A stretch of DNA of 64,000 nt from Austropuccinia psidii (GCA_023105745.1 JALGQZ010000020.1:406001-470000), one strand, 5' to 3'. Counted from the stretch's first letter, positions 22,748-33,210 are shown. The notes: generated from the letters alone by a model not told the origin. Program-made: numbers and translations.

Positions 22748-23637
22748 TTTAATTCTTCAAATCCAAAATGACATTTCTTCAAGGAGATTTTCATGTTTAC
22801 TGATTGAATTTTTGTCAAAACTCTTGATAATCTGTACATGTTCTCCTCCCAAGTCTTTGAACAGATAATAATGTCATCAATGTAAATGATTAACCATCCC
22901 TCTGAGAGTTCTTCAGGGAAGATTTCATTCATCATTCTTTGGAAGTGTGAAGGTGCATTTTTGATACCAAATGGCATCCTTAAGTATTCATACACTCCAC
23001 AATGAACAATAATTCTCAAGTATTTTCTTTCTCTTGGTGTTACCACATTTTGATGGAATCCTTTAAGGGCATCCATAGTGGTTATATACACTGCTTGAGA
23101 TATTTGAGTAAGGGCAATTTGGATTTTTGGTATAGGGTATCTGTCTGGGACAGTGTAAGTGTTCAGAGCTCTAAAGTCTCCAACCATTCTGGATTTTCCA
23201 TTATGCCACGCCACTATAACTGGGGTAGTTATTTCTACTTCCTCATTGTGGCCTACTTTTCTTATTACACCAAGGTCTAGAAGTTCTTTGATATGAATTT
23301 CTAGAGCTTCTCTTGATTTTGGACTTGCTGGATAAGCAGGTCTTCTTAAGAGTGGTGGATAAGGTCTCTCAATGTTAAGAATGATGTCAACTTCATGACC
23401 AATAATTGCTCCCAGGGGTTCTTTGTCTGTAGCAAATGCTCCTCTGTGGTCATACAAAAGGGAAGAAAGTTCATTTTCTTGTTTATCAGTCAGATGAAGG
23501 CTTATTTCAGCCTCATTTAACTGTTCAGACTTGAATTTTTCTAACTCTAAGTTGACTGGTGATACTTTGTTTACTGTAATTTGTCTTTTAAATGGTAAAA
23601 AGGCAAATTTCTGGCGCTTATTGTCCCCAATTGTAAA
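22741..23637 (-). CDS. Element C reverse transcriptase part of Pol
   Basis: Open from just after the TAA at 23640-23638 to a premature stop near 22741. It starts with the PR-RT connector ([19 protein letters not shown]), then [19 protein letters not shown], the RT fingers ([26 protein letters not shown]), [31 protein letters not shown], and the catalytic YIDD at 22884-22873. It ends at [10 protein letters not shown], where one base is missing and the frame moves to that of the downstream part. It is in the same frame as Gag upstream, so the ancestral Gag-Pol was a single ORF here with no programmed frameshift needed. Confidence 0.9.
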   Translation of the reverse strand, partial: FTIGDNKRQKFAFLPFKRQITVNKVSPVNLELEKFKSEQLNEAEISLHLTDKQENELSSLLYDHRGAFATDKEPLGAIIGHEVDIILNIERPYPPLLRRPAYPASPKSREALEIHIKELLDLGVIRKVGHNEEVEITTPVIVAWHNGKSRMVGDFRALNTYTVPDRYPIPKIQIALTQISQAVYITTMDALKGFHQNVVTPRERKYLRIIVHCGVYEYLRMPFGIKNAPSHFQRMMNEIFPEELSEGWLIIYIDDIIICSKTWEENMYRLSRVLTKIQSVNMKISLKKCHFGFEELKH

Positions 23638-26349
23638 TTATCTGTCTTTGTTATTATGTAAATCTATCCCATACATGATCAAATAGTCATTTCCCAATAT
23701 AAAATGGGTACTAGAGCAATTTTCCATAACAACAAATTCAACTGTGATCCTTAAATTCCCATTTATGTGTGGGAATATGACATTGGTCTCAAAGATTCCC
23801 AATGCTTTCATTGGGTTACTTGCACTGTTGAATTTTATACCATCAATTGGTAACAATTGGTCTTCAAAATTTGCCACACAAGTCTTAAGAAAGGATTTTC
23901 CAACACAAGAGCAGAAGGCTCCTGGGTCAAGCAAAAGTTTGGTGGGCTTGTTGTCAATTACCACTTCTGTTATACAGGAGTTACCAGCTGTATAAACTTT
24001 TCCTCTGTTTGGTTTTGTCTTCATAAGTTGTGCATCTTGAACTTTTGATAAATCAACTTGACCATTGCTCAATTGTGGTAAGTGGGAATAAGATTCCATG
24101 ATGTCAAAAGTGGCATTGATATTTTCTATATCTTTTGAAGATTCAGAAAATATGGATGACTTATCATCTGAATTGTCTTCAATTATGTCTTCTTTTTCAA
24201 CATCTGGTTCCTTTTCAATGTCAATTTCATTGATTTTCCCCCTCTTTGGACATGTATTGGCTAAATGGGTGGTGCTTTGGCAAATATGGCATTTTCTGAC
24301 TGTATCTGCAGATTTATATTTAATATTACCAGAATTTTCTTTGGGGTTTTTGTCCACAGAACCTTTCCAAGGTGTATTAAACCTTGTTTTGAGATTCACC
24401 CTACTAGAACCAATTTTGGTTCTGGTGGTTACTTCTTCCAGTATATTGATAATATCTTCTGCTGAAGATTGTTCAGTAGTCCTGCTTTTGACAGCATGCT
24501 CTAAGTCACCTCCACATTGTCTCAGAATTTTTCTATGGATCATAAACTCTGACATGTCAGGATATAATGCTGTTAATCTGTCCTTTTGTTGGCAAAACCA
24601 TGGTAAAGCTTTGTCTTTATCAGCATTAAATTTGGCAGATTGAAAGGCTGTTTCAACTTTAAACCTCCAAGCATCATTTGCCCATTTGTTGATGATTTGG
24701 GTTTTCCACCAAGTCCAACTCTGGTGTCCATGTGCTTGTCTTATTTTGATGTACCATCTGTGAGCTGATCTGGTAAACAAGGTGTTAAACCTGGCTGTTA
24801 CCAATCTGTCTGGTAAATCAAAATCTTCTTTGATCATGTCAATACCTCTAATGAATTCCATATGGTCATACTCTCCTTCACCACTGAAGTGAGGCCATTC
24901 TTTAAGTTTTGGAACTTCTTTCAAGAGTGCTTGGCCCATTGATGGTTCCAAGTTATGAAAAGAAGTGGATAATTCATTTTTTAATTGTGAATTATCAGGA
25001 TCCAATACTTGTGGATTTGAAATTCTTGTGCCCTCATTTTGATTTAGAGGTGTAGACATTCTTGGTAAGGTATTCAGTATTTGTTCAATGTCATTCATTT
25101 TACTGTTGCTACACCTTTGGGAACTTCTGTATTCATGTTGGAAGCTTTGTATTAAATTTATTACTTCAATTTTATACATGTCTTCTTTATGTGTCAGTTC
25201 TTGCCATACCTCTGTCTGTCTTGTATTATCAGCAGTGACTTGATTTAATTTCATTGATAATTTTGATACTTCTTCTTGTGAAGCATCAAAACACTTTTTC
25301 AAGGCAATGGTATATGTCTTTACTTCAGTAAATGAATTTGAAATGTCATCAAGGACTTTCTTGTTATCTGTTTTGATAATATTTATGGCTTGTTTAATTC
25401 TTGTTTCAATCATGTCATCAATATTGAATTTAGAATATTTATCTGTTAATTCTTTAATAATGGCAGATTGTTCATTTATTTTAATGTTAGAAGAATTGTC
25501 ATTATTAGAATTCTTAATTGTTCTTAAAACTTTTTCAAAACACATAAGTGTTTCATTAATTTGGCACAGACTCAGGTTGTTTGTTTTAATGTTGTTACAA
25601 ATGGTGTCATTTTTATCAGAAAGATGTTTTTTCACGTCATTTATAGCATTATACAACTCTGGGATGGAATCAAATATGTCAGAAATCATTTCTGGAACCT
25701 TAATCTGGCTTCCTCCTTCTTCTGTAATTCCATCATGGTTCTGGCCATCTGAAATACATTTTCCATGGCATCCTGCTGAATCTTTGGGATTCTGTAGCCC
25801 TGGCTGTAAGGTTTTGGGGCTGGTGCCTTCCCTTTGCCCTTGTTTGGAGTTTGTGGCTGCTTTTTCACGTTGGAATTGCTGCTGCTGGCCACTGGGGCTG
25901 TTTTTGGCACTGGTTTGGGTGGTGGAGGGTTGTTTTTCCTCCATTCTAGTGTCAAAAGCATCATGTTTTTCTTCTCCATCAATGGATGCCATCCATTGAG
26001 CAATTTGCAAGTGTTGGGATGGCCCAAGAATTTTCTTACTGTCAGGTAAGAATTCATGCAGTTTTTCCACAGATCTGCCAGGATCTGGTACTCCTTGTAC
26101 TGCAGTGCATTGTTGTAAGCTTTGTGGCTGGCTTTGTATATGTCCACTGAGGCTTCTTGTGGCGGTGTCAGCTCTTTTTGAAGGTAAAATGGTATTATCA
26201 GCTTCAGAATGACCCATTTTAGTTGTTTGGAAGTCATCAACTGACCCTTTTCCTTCTGTACCTGGTTGGCCTCTGCCATAATCACGTCTATTACCTTTTT
26301 GGGAGCTGCTTGAGGGGTTGTAGCTGGCTCCTGATCTGGTTGAAGGCAT
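23638..26349 (-). CDS. Element C Gag plus aspartic protease
   Basis: 903 codons from ATG at 26349 (MPSTRSG) to TAA at 23640. Residues 1-210 are low-complexity and Gln/Ser-rich, and share their DNA with ORF1 in another frame. About 215-430 is helical and coiled-coil-like. A capsid-type region (about 480-640) contains FSGEGEYDHMEFIRGIDM, WWKTQIINKWANDAW and MSEFMIHRKILRQCGGDLEHAV. The nucleocapsid knuckle is C687-X2-C690-X4-H695-X4-C700, followed by an acidic linker. The protease begins near 795 with LLLDPGAFCSCVG: the catalytic Asp is D808, but the triplet is D-P-G rather than D-S/T-G. The TAA sits where the protease-RT connector should continue, so it looks like a single-base nonsense change. 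The start ATG lies inside the ORF1 intron. Confidence 0.9.
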   Translation of the reverse strand: MPSTRSGASYNPSSSSQKGNRRDYGRGQPGTEGKGSVDDFQTTKMGHSEADNTILPSKRADTATRSLSGHIQSQPQSLQQCTAVQGVPDPGRSVEKLHEFLPDSKKILGPSQHLQIAQWMASIDGEEKHDAFDTRMEEKQPSTTQTSAKNSPSGQQQQFQREKAATNSKQGQREGTSPKTLQPGLQNPKDSAGCHGKCISDGQNHDGITEEGGSQIKVPEMISDIFDSIPELYNAINDVKKHLSDKNDTICNNIKTNNLSLCQINETLMCFEKVLRTIKNSNNDNSSNIKINEQSAIIKELTDKYSKFNIDDMIETRIKQAINIIKTDNKKVLDDISNSFTEVKTYTIALKKCFDASQEEVSKLSMKLNQVTADNTRQTEVWQELTHKEDMYKIEVINLIQSFQHEYRSSQRCSNSKMNDIEQILNTLPRMSTPLNQNEGTRISNPQVLDPDNSQLKNELSTSFHNLEPSMGQALLKEVPKLKEWPHFSGEGEYDHMEFIRGIDMIKEDFDLPDRLVTARFNTLFTRSAHRWYIKIRQAHGHQSWTWWKTQIINKWANDAWRFKVETAFQSAKFNADKDKALPWFCQQKDRLTALYPDMSEFMIHRKILRQCGGDLEHAVKSRTTEQSSAEDIINILEEVTTRTKIGSSRVNLKTRFNTPWKGSVDKNPKENSGNIKYKSADTVRKCHICQSTTHLANTCPKRGKINEIDIEKEPDVEKEDIIEDNSDDKSSIFSESSKDIENINATFDIMESYSHLPQLSNGQVDLSKVQDAQLMKTKPNRGKVYTAGNSCITEVVIDNKPTKLLLDPGAFCSCVGKSFLKTCVANFEDQLLPIDGIKFNSASNPMKALGIFETNVIFPHINGNLRITVEFVVMENCSSTHFILGNDYLIMYGIDLHNNKDR

Positions 26350-26597
26350 AATTATGGTTAAAAAGGCTTAAAATAGTATTTTTACGTCAAAAAACTTACT
26401 ATTGGCCAAATTTTTAGCTTTCTGAAGGGTATTACTTATGTCCAAGTTAATTAATTCAGAAGATATTGGTTCAGGCTGGTTATTTTGAGTCACAATAACA
26501 GTACTATTATGATCAGAATTGACAGTACTGGCAGGGATAATGCTGGTTACTGTTGAGGCTGTTTCAATGTTTTCTTGTCTTACCACGTTGTCAGACA
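25686..26597 (-). CDS. Element C ORF1, predicted spliced, about 282 aa
   Basis: Predicted exons are 26597-26400 and 26335-25686, separated by a 64-nt intron (GTAAGT at 26399-26394, CCAG ending at 26336). Upstream, a 77-nt intron (GTGAGG at 26674 to TTTTAG at 26598) would join A to TG and create the start codon. The joined frame is exact: 849 nt including the stop. The N-terminus is Ser/Thr/Asn rich. The middle has a helical block with ASVDIYKASHKAYNNALQYKE and YLTVRKFLG, then a Pro/Lys-rich linker and a C-terminal helix YRIPKIQQDAMENVFQMART ending in charged residues. The helix and the YLxVxKF block recur in D and G, while the overlapping Gag frame also stays open. I do not recognise a known domain; the size and position suggest an accessory or regulatory protein. 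Confidence 0.7.
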
Positions 26598-26822
26598 CTA
26601 AAATTAATGAAAAAGCCAATTAATTAAGTAAAAAAAAGGTTATTTCAAAAAAGAAATAAAAATATAAGCCTCACTTATAATATGAAAAAAAGTTATTTTT
26701 TATGGATTTTTTGAATTATAAGTATTTTTTTATATGTTTTTAAATTTTTCAATATAAGAAAAAAGATTTAAAAAGAGTAAAAAAATATGTCACAGGTAAA
26801 ATATCACGGCTGGGCCCCCAAA
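26598..26822 (-). promoter_or_regulatory. Element C PBS and leader intron
   Basis: The minus strand reads TTTGGGGGCCCAGCCGTGAT directly after the 5' LTR (26822 downward), the putative primer binding site. It is followed by an AT-rich leader with a candidate intron, donor A|GTGAGG at 26674 and acceptor AATTTTAG|TG at 26598. The same A|GTGAG...AG|TG design is present in B and D. Confidence 0.55.
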
Positions 26823-28661
26823 TGTAAGGTGTGGATATGAAACTTTGATTAAAAATCAAGTACTTTTCCTGTCCTCAAAATTTGTATAAGGTAAAAATCA
26901 ATTAAAAATAGTATGAAATATTATTTTTAAGAGAAAACACGCCAATTTTGTTGTTTATAACTTTATTAGTATAAAACAATAATATTATAAAAATTTATTG
27001 TTTTACCAACAATAAAAATTTATCCAAAAAATACTCTACGAGAGATATTTTAAGGCTACAAAAGAAATTTCTTCAAGAGCAATTTCAATTGGAATTAATT
27101 GAGCAAAGAACTGCAAGCAATTAATTAAAGAACAAAGTCTTTAAAAAGAATATTACAGAGAAAACACACCCAAAAGTGACCAGAGTGAATTTGGAAACAA
27201 AGTGACAAAGTTTACAGTGATGAAAGATGCTTTAATTCACTTTTGGGGTGGTTCAGGGGTAAAAATGATTATAAGAGTTACAAACAGTGATTATAATGAT
27301 TTTTTCACGTGGTTAAAAGGATTAAAATGATTTGAAAGTGGTGGTTGGAATCTTTGATTGATTGGTTTAACAGTTTTAAACTAACTAATAAAAGGAAAAG
27401 ATTCTAACATGAAGAGAAAAGTGGGGCAAAGAAGACATTCTTTTATAGCCATCAATTCTCTTGCTCCAAAAGTAAAAATTACTCTTGCCAGTCGTGAAAA
27501 ACAGTCTGACAACAGAAAAGCCAATTATGGCATCATTGAACCCTGGTTTAGACCAAAAAGGGCTGGTTTAAGCCATTTTTAGCCATTTTTAGCCATTTTA
27601 GACCCTTAAATCAGCCATTACTATAGCAATACCAGGCCTAGAGCCTTCAAACCACGTCAGAATGTGTGTCAGAGGCGTAGAAACCAGTTAAAACTGTTTT
27701 TATTATGATTGTTTTATCTTAAGGGTAGTTTTACCCTCTTGGCAACAGCTAAAACTACCCCAGTTGGTATCAAAACCTCATCATCAATTGAGTCCACAGA
27801 CCCTGTAACTCAATTCCAGGCCAAAAGTGATGAACTTTTGCGTGAATTTTGACATCCCACGCCTGTTAGCAAGGATTTTGGGGATCTAGCTCCCCCTTAG
27901 AGCTGGAGTTCCTTTTCCCCCCCAAATTTAATCTTTCCAATTTATTTTTCCTTTAATTCCTCATCATGTATTATACTTATAATTTACATATGTAATTCAA
28001 TTCAATTGTACAGTACAATACAGTAATAATTGACACCTCATATGTAAATCAAAGTTCACTTATGTAATACACGCGCACATTTTGACATTTCAATTGAATT
28101 CAATTGAAAATACTTCAATTCCTCATAACTTCTAAACTAAACACAACACCTCAATTTTAACACAAAAATTGATGGTTAACACCACATGTGGTGTGAATTA
28201 AATTAAAGTTTTGAGGATTTTCAACTTTTGTATTGAAAATACTAAAAACTTAATTTAAGCTTATTTAGAGTTGAGTTACAAGAATTTCACTCAGAGGTGA
28301 CCCCACCTGATTTTTTATGAGGAATCCAATGGTGAAATAAATTTTATATGTTTATTTATTGGATAAAAAGTTATAATAAATTTTATTTAACTTTTTTCCA
28401 AATTTATTTATTTTCTCACAATTTTGTTAAAGTTTCATTTTTACTTAATTTTTTTCAAGTATAAATGTAATTTTACATTTACAAAATTTAATGTATTTTT
28501 TATTTTTAAATTATAATTAATTTTTTATTTTTAATATAATTTTATATTTATATTTTTATTTTTATTTCAATAATATAAATAAATTTATTTTATTTATATT
28601 AATATGTTATTTTTTATATTTGTGGTCTTTTGGGTATATGAAATTACCTCTAGGGCTCACA
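26823..28661 (-). repeat. Element C 5' LTR
   Basis: 1839 bp, almost identical to 18563-20401. By eye about 20 substitutions and no length change separate the two. It supplies the promoter for the minus-strand transcript. It is followed on the right by the GTTAG duplication and then by element B integrase. Confidence 0.95.
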
Positions 28662-29109
28662 GTTAGTGTCTACACTTAACTTCAATAATCTCAAAGGACC
28701 CAAGATAATGACAGACTCATTTTTAGGGCCCTTCACTATCATTATATTTATAGGGAAAAATGCAGTGGAAGTCAAACTCACAGAGGAATCTTCCAGGAAA
28801 CACAAAATCTTTCCAGTGAGTTTAGTCAAGCCATACTTCCAGACAGAGGAGGATAAATTCCCCTCCAGGAAGAAGAACCACACACCACCAGAAATAGTGA
28901 AAGTGAAGGACTCCCCTCCACCTGTAAGTAAAATTATCAAGGCCAGCAAGATCAGTCTTAATGGTAAGGATCAGAGACAGTACTTAGTCAGATTCAAGAA
29001 CCAGACAGATTATAAAGACAAGTGGTTGGCAGAAGATGTCATACCAGATGGGAAACTTCATTTAAGGAGATTCAGAGCCTCCAGGAGGACTGAGAAGTCT
29101 CATCAATGA
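28662..29109 (+). pseudogene. Element B integrase C-terminus (GPF and chromodomain-like)
   Basis: Continues directly from 18562: V|STLNFNNLKGP, then SFLGPFTIIIFIGKNAVEV (GPF module), HKIFPVSLVKPY, a Pro-rich linker, and QRQYLVRFKNQTDYKDKWLAEDVIPD as a chromodomain-like tail. It ends at a TGA after EKSHQ at 29107-29109. This 147-codon piece is still open. The first bases include the second copy of the GTTAG duplication made by element C. Confidence 0.9.
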
Positions 29110-29121
29110 CGAGCCTTTTTT

Positions 29122-29133
29122 AGAGGGAGGGTA
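29122..29133 (+). other. Element B polypurine tract
   Basis: AGAGGGAGGGTA abuts the TGTCAGCC start of the 3' LTR. Confidence 0.8.
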
Positions 29134-30534
29134 TGTCAGCCTGTGACTCAAAACCAGAGCCCAAAAATGACAGCCAAATACCATAAATCATTGGTATAGC
29201 CAAGATACCACCAAAACATGGAGCTGAGTCAGATCAGCTCAAAATGTATTAAAAGAAAGAGGAAACTCACTAATTTCCAAATATACAAGTCCCATCATCA
29301 TAGGACAAATAATAACAAAGTTATTCCTGCTCAAAGTTGTTGCTGAGCATCAACCTTAATTTTCACCTCTAATCTGGAATACAGAGTATGAGGCTTATCC
29401 CCATCAAATGGGTCTTCAATATGAAGCTTTAAGTCAGGGCTATCCAATGGTACCAGCCAAACTGAGCTAGCACCAGTATTACAGAAGTTATGGCCAAATA
29501 AGGGTGAATACAATATTCACCTCCCATCTAACTTCTACAGTTTTAGTGTGAGATTCCTAAAGTGGGGTCTTTTTAGAAAGGGAACATTCAGGGCTATCTC
29601 ATGGTGTCATTGATTTTCCCATATCTCATCTAGAACAAAAGTTATAAGGCAAACAAGCCCAATACAGCTTTTTGCGTAAAACACACATAGGTACAAAGTC
29701 TTGTACATGGCATAACTTTGCCATATTTAATTATAAACATATTGAATGAGGTATCATTGTGTAGAATACCTAAAGGGCTACACACCAAACCAATTTTGAG
29801 GTTGATATCTCAAAAACTGACAACGCTATGGCTGTTTTAAGGTCAAAATCACACATTTTGGCCAATACAGCCTTACCATGGGATAATATCCCATAAACCT
29901 GATTATGAGGTGTCAAATAAACAAAGAAGCTTTTTTTACTTCAATAACTCATAGTTCATTCAATACTGAGGTTCCATACAGGTGCTGTACAGCATTCTAT
30001 GCGTCATACACATCAGAATCAGGCTATGTGGTCCCCAGATGAAACTTTTCACCCTGTATTGGTGAGAACTGCCCATATGTGGTTTCAAAACCACATCTGA
30101 GATAAATACAGGATATACAGTCCTTTTGTAAACCACAATCCTGTCCATGAGAGTGAAAAATCTACACATCCTCTATGTGAAAGGTCTAGCAGCCTTTTCA
30201 CCCCATTTACGGATAAAAGGAGGCCTTTTCACTGCCAGAAAAGGAATCCCCATCCTGTTCTTCAATTCCTATGTAGTACAACTGTCAAAAAAAGTCATAC
30301 TCTTGGAAAATAAACAGGCTTTACTATAAATCTTAGTATTGTATTCATTATTATTGTAACCCAACAGGTAAAGCTGCACCCAGGGCTTTCAATAGCACTG
30401 ACCACCACTAATTCTCATTAGTAAAGCCGTTTTAACTTTAATTAAAATTTTTTTAATACTTTTTATCCTTTTCACAGTCATAGCTAAAATTGTAAATAGC
30501 CTTATTACCTCTTTATCATAGACTCAGCCTGACA
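29134..30534 (+). repeat. Element B 3' LTR
   Basis: 1401 bp, TGTCAGCCTG to CTCAGCCTGACA, the same length as the 5' copy. A 60-codon minus-strand frame (29331-29513) has a counterpart at 10985-11167 in the 5' LTR; I treat it as LTR sequence, not a gene. Confidence 0.9.
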
Positions 30535-30628
30535 CCTCAAGAGGAGCTCTTGGAGTTAGAGGGAGAACAGCTTAGGTTCTGGCCTGAGATCTTGTCTCTC
30601 TTGCAGGAGGTGAATGTTGAATAGGCAT
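30535..30628 (-). pseudogene. Element A Gag, first codons
   Basis: On the minus strand an ATG at 30628 opens MPIQHSPPARETRSQART, followed by SNSKS and APLEG-like codons that run into the element B boundary. The reading continues at 10788 with STPEAPQL. This places the 5' end of element A to the right of B, and confirms that B split the gag of A. Confidence 0.75.
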
Positions 30629-31207
30629 GATTTCAGGATAAAAATCAAATGAAATTCATAAAATAAAAAATTTGAAGATGAAAATCTTGAGGAAAATAAA
30701 TGGGAAAGTTGAAGTCAAAATCAAAATCAAAATCAATTTCTTGAAGAAAAATCAATGAATCAAAATGAAATCCTGAGGTAAATCAATCAATCAATACCAA
30801 AATAAAATCTTAAAGTCAATAAATCAATTAAAATCAAAATCTTGCATGAAATCAGTCAAACAAACAAATTCTTGAGGCAAAATCAATTTCATTCAAAATT
30901 CTTGATGTGAAAAATCAGCAAAATCAATTAAATCTTCAGGTCAATCAATTTTCTTGAGTTCCATATCGCTTTATGTAAAATCAATCAATCGAATCAAAAT
31001 TAAGTGAGTTCTTCTTTAAAAATCAAAATTCTTGAAGAATGAATCAATATTAATCTTGATGTGAAGAATGTGTCTGAGTAATTTGATGAGCAATTTGAAA
31101 ATCAAATTAAAATAGGCCTGAATTATGAATGGAATAATCTTGATGATTTTAAATTATAAAGAAAGAATGAACAGAATGAAAAGAAATCTAGAGTTAGTCA
31201 ATATAAT
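30629..31207. repeat. AATC-rich low-complexity tract
   Basis: From about 30650 to 31060 the sequence is dominated by AATCAAAATC, AATCAATCAA and TCTTGA words, for example four AAAATC repeats near 30718. It probably is leader sequence of element A mixed with simple-repeat expansion. There is no coding potential. Confidence 0.5.
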
Positions 31208-32660
31208 GTCACAGGGGCTTCTGGTGGAAAGCAAGGGTCGCCTGGCACTCAGAAGGCAGGGAACTCACTTGGAAGACTCCAAAGAATAAAGAAGATAAAA
31301 TAAAGAAATGAATTCCTCTAAGAAATATGCAAGTACAAAAGATGAAATGCAATAAGAGAAATAAGAAGCCAAATGGCCAAACAACCAACCAAGTAAGGCC
31401 TTAATGACTGTTTCAAAATTCCAGAAGGTACAACGGAATTAGTAAAGGATATTACCACCAATATCAACTGACAGCAAAATAAAGAAAAGAAAAGAGGTGC
31501 TAAATGACTGACTTGATAATATCAGTATTCACTTAAAAAAAATGACAATATGAACAAAGATAACATAAAATAAAAATATATTAAGTAACTGGGGGAAAAC
31601 CCCCCAGGGTCAAAGGAGGCTGGTATATGTGAAAAGCTGAGAGCTTGACTCCTGCAGGCTGGCAGTTGTTCTGTATTGAATACTGGAAGCAGTATTTATG
31701 GTCTGAGGGAATGTATACCTTGTCAAATTGAGAAATTAACTGGGTTGAATGATCTTCCCATTGTGTATGATTGAAAATACAGTTCATGATGAATCCAGAC
31801 AGTATTTAATGAGTTTAGCTGCCAAGGTGGATTTATGGAGAACTGACGCTTGGAAAACTGTTTTGGAACTGCCTCTTGAATGTCCCTTGAAAATGAACTG
31901 CCAGTATTTCCTTGGAAGAATACTGTGAATGAGAATAACCAATGATTGCTTGATGGCATCATTGATATTTGAGATTGAAACTTTTATTTTGAGCCTTGTT
32001 GAATCCTCCAGATGAAATTCCTTGATGATCTGATGAAAATTTTAAATAACTATTTGATATTGGCACCATTGGATTGCTGGTGAAAAAATATGAATAATGG
32101 TGTATAACACCATTAATGGCACTTTTGGTTATTGGAGGGTGGAAGTGGCCAAAGGTCATTTGAAATGATTCCAGGAGGATATAAGTGAAAATTAATTTTT
32201 GAGTCGCTTCAAAGGTCAAAACGTTTTTTTGGGTGATTTGGCCAAATACTGCTTATACAGCTTTGAAGCTTTATTTGCGCAAAGTGCACAAAAAATGCGC
32301 ACAATGTGGAAAACATGCAAAACTGGAAATTAAGCCCCAAATGGGCTAAAATGGCTGAATACAGAAAAATGCACAAAAGTGTGCAAAATGGGCAAATCTG
32401 TATTTAAAGCTAAAAATCCAAATACAGGCTTTTGGGCTGTATACAACCTGTTCACTGGAAAATACCCAAAGGTTCCCAAAAGTAGAGAAAGGCCTGGTGA
32501 TGGTGAAGGGGCCAGGTTGGCCACAGATGATGAAATGACCATAAAGGCCATAAAGGTTGATATGACCAATTTTGCGAAGAATGACAGATATTGCGGAATC
32601 TCAATAAATTGGACATGTCATTGATATGCCATATGGAGGTCCAAGAGGGTGATCACCATG
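31208..32660 (+). repeat. Unclassified dispersed repeat J, copy 1
   Basis: Aligns by eye with the reverse complement of 55196-56345. Shared blocks include CACAGGGGCTYCT, CTCACTTGGAAGACTCC, CCAACCAAGTAAG, GACTTRATAATATSAGTATTCACTT, and AATGGTGTATAA with a following TTTKGTTATT. Part also resembles 62540-63060 in reverse. Frames of 60-86 codons exist on both strands, but none is shared between copies, so no protein can be called. It sits between the element A leader and a retrotransposon tail. It could be a non-autonomous transposon or a decayed gene family; ends and target duplication are not resolved. Confidence 0.5.
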
Positions 32661-32674
32661 GTTGTGACACATAC

Positions 32675-32783
32675 TTTAAAGTATCAGTAGAGAGGTTTGA
32701 CAGTAGATGATACCTCCGCAGTTGAATTTGGGATACACTATTCAATCAAAAATTGTAGTACAATTTTTTTTGGTTTTAGGGAA
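32675..32783 (+). mobile_element. 3' tail of a D-family element
   Basis: ACTTTAAAGTATCAGTAGAGAGGTTTGACAGTAGATGATAC matches the reverse complement of the region just outside the element D 3' LTR (near 38620-38527: AGAGAGGTTGGACAGTGGATTATAC). It ends in a PPT-like GGTTTTAGGGAA just before TGTGAGCC. It is the last 100 bp of a plus-strand element whose body is missing. Confidence 0.6.
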
Positions 32784-33210
32784 TGTGAGCCTGAGAGATA
32801 GGTATGACATTTCCATAAGGCCACAAATACCTTCTTATACAGTTCATTTAGTCTTAAACAGACTTATCAGTTTAATTCAAAACAAACAATAAGAAAACAA
32901 AGTATAGCTTTTCTGGATAAACAAAACTATAGATATTATTTTGTTTCTGGATTCTACACCAAAAATGAAATAGGGTAGACACAGAGGGTGTTATACCCCA
33001 AAATGGTTATTTCTTATGTTATTAGAATATTGAAGATTCTCACAGTACAATTTAATTTTTTTTAACCTTTTCTAAAAATCATTAAATTTAGGCTTCAATA
33101 AGCTTCAATTTGAAGTTGCATACGTTTTATGCAAATCTACAAAAATTTTAGTTAATATTGAGGTGTTTTGTATATTTACCAAATTGGCTAAGGATTTTCC
33201 ATACAGAATG
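32784..33210 (+). repeat. LTR2, first segment
   Basis: Begins TGTGAGCCTGAGAG after the PPT-like tail, and aligns with the first 430 bp of LTR1. It is interrupted at CAGAATG by LTR1 and continues at 35349. Confidence 0.75.

Larger units (their letters stand above)
18563..28661 (-). mobile_element. Ty3/gypsy chromovirus-like element C, near intact
   Basis: A 10,099-bp element inserted in the integrase of element B, with a perfect 5-bp target duplication GTTAG (18558-18562 and 28662-28666). Both LTRs are 1839 bp and differ at about 20 positions by eye (about 1 percent), so it is the youngest insertion here. In minus-strand order it has LTR, PBS, ORF1, Gag-PR, RT, RNase H, integrase with GPF and chromodomain-like tail, PPT, LTR. 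Only two breaks are seen in the polyprotein: a TAA between PR and RT (23640-23638) and a one-base deletion between RT and RNase H (near 22748). Confidence 0.95.
10789..30534 (+). mobile_element. Ty3/gypsy chromovirus-like element B
   Basis: A complete but inactive plus-strand element with two 1401-bp LTRs (TGTCAG...CTGACA), a putative PBS, ORF1, Gag, PR, RT, RNase H, integrase with chromodomain-like tail, and PPT. It was inserted into the gag of element A. The flanks are TGTCA (10784-10788) and CCTCA (30535-30539), and element A reading continues across them, so this is a decayed 5-bp duplication (3 of 5 still match). Element C interrupts B at 18563-28661. Confidence 0.9.

Noticed and set aside
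24098..24643. A 181-codon plus-strand frame inside element C (and others such as 25307-25999)
   Set aside because: Shadows of the long minus-strand Gag frame; no independent conservation seen.
29331..29513. A repeated 60-codon frame in both element B LTRs (also 10985-11167)
   Set aside because: Its similarity between copies follows from LTR duplication, and there is no start context or known domain.
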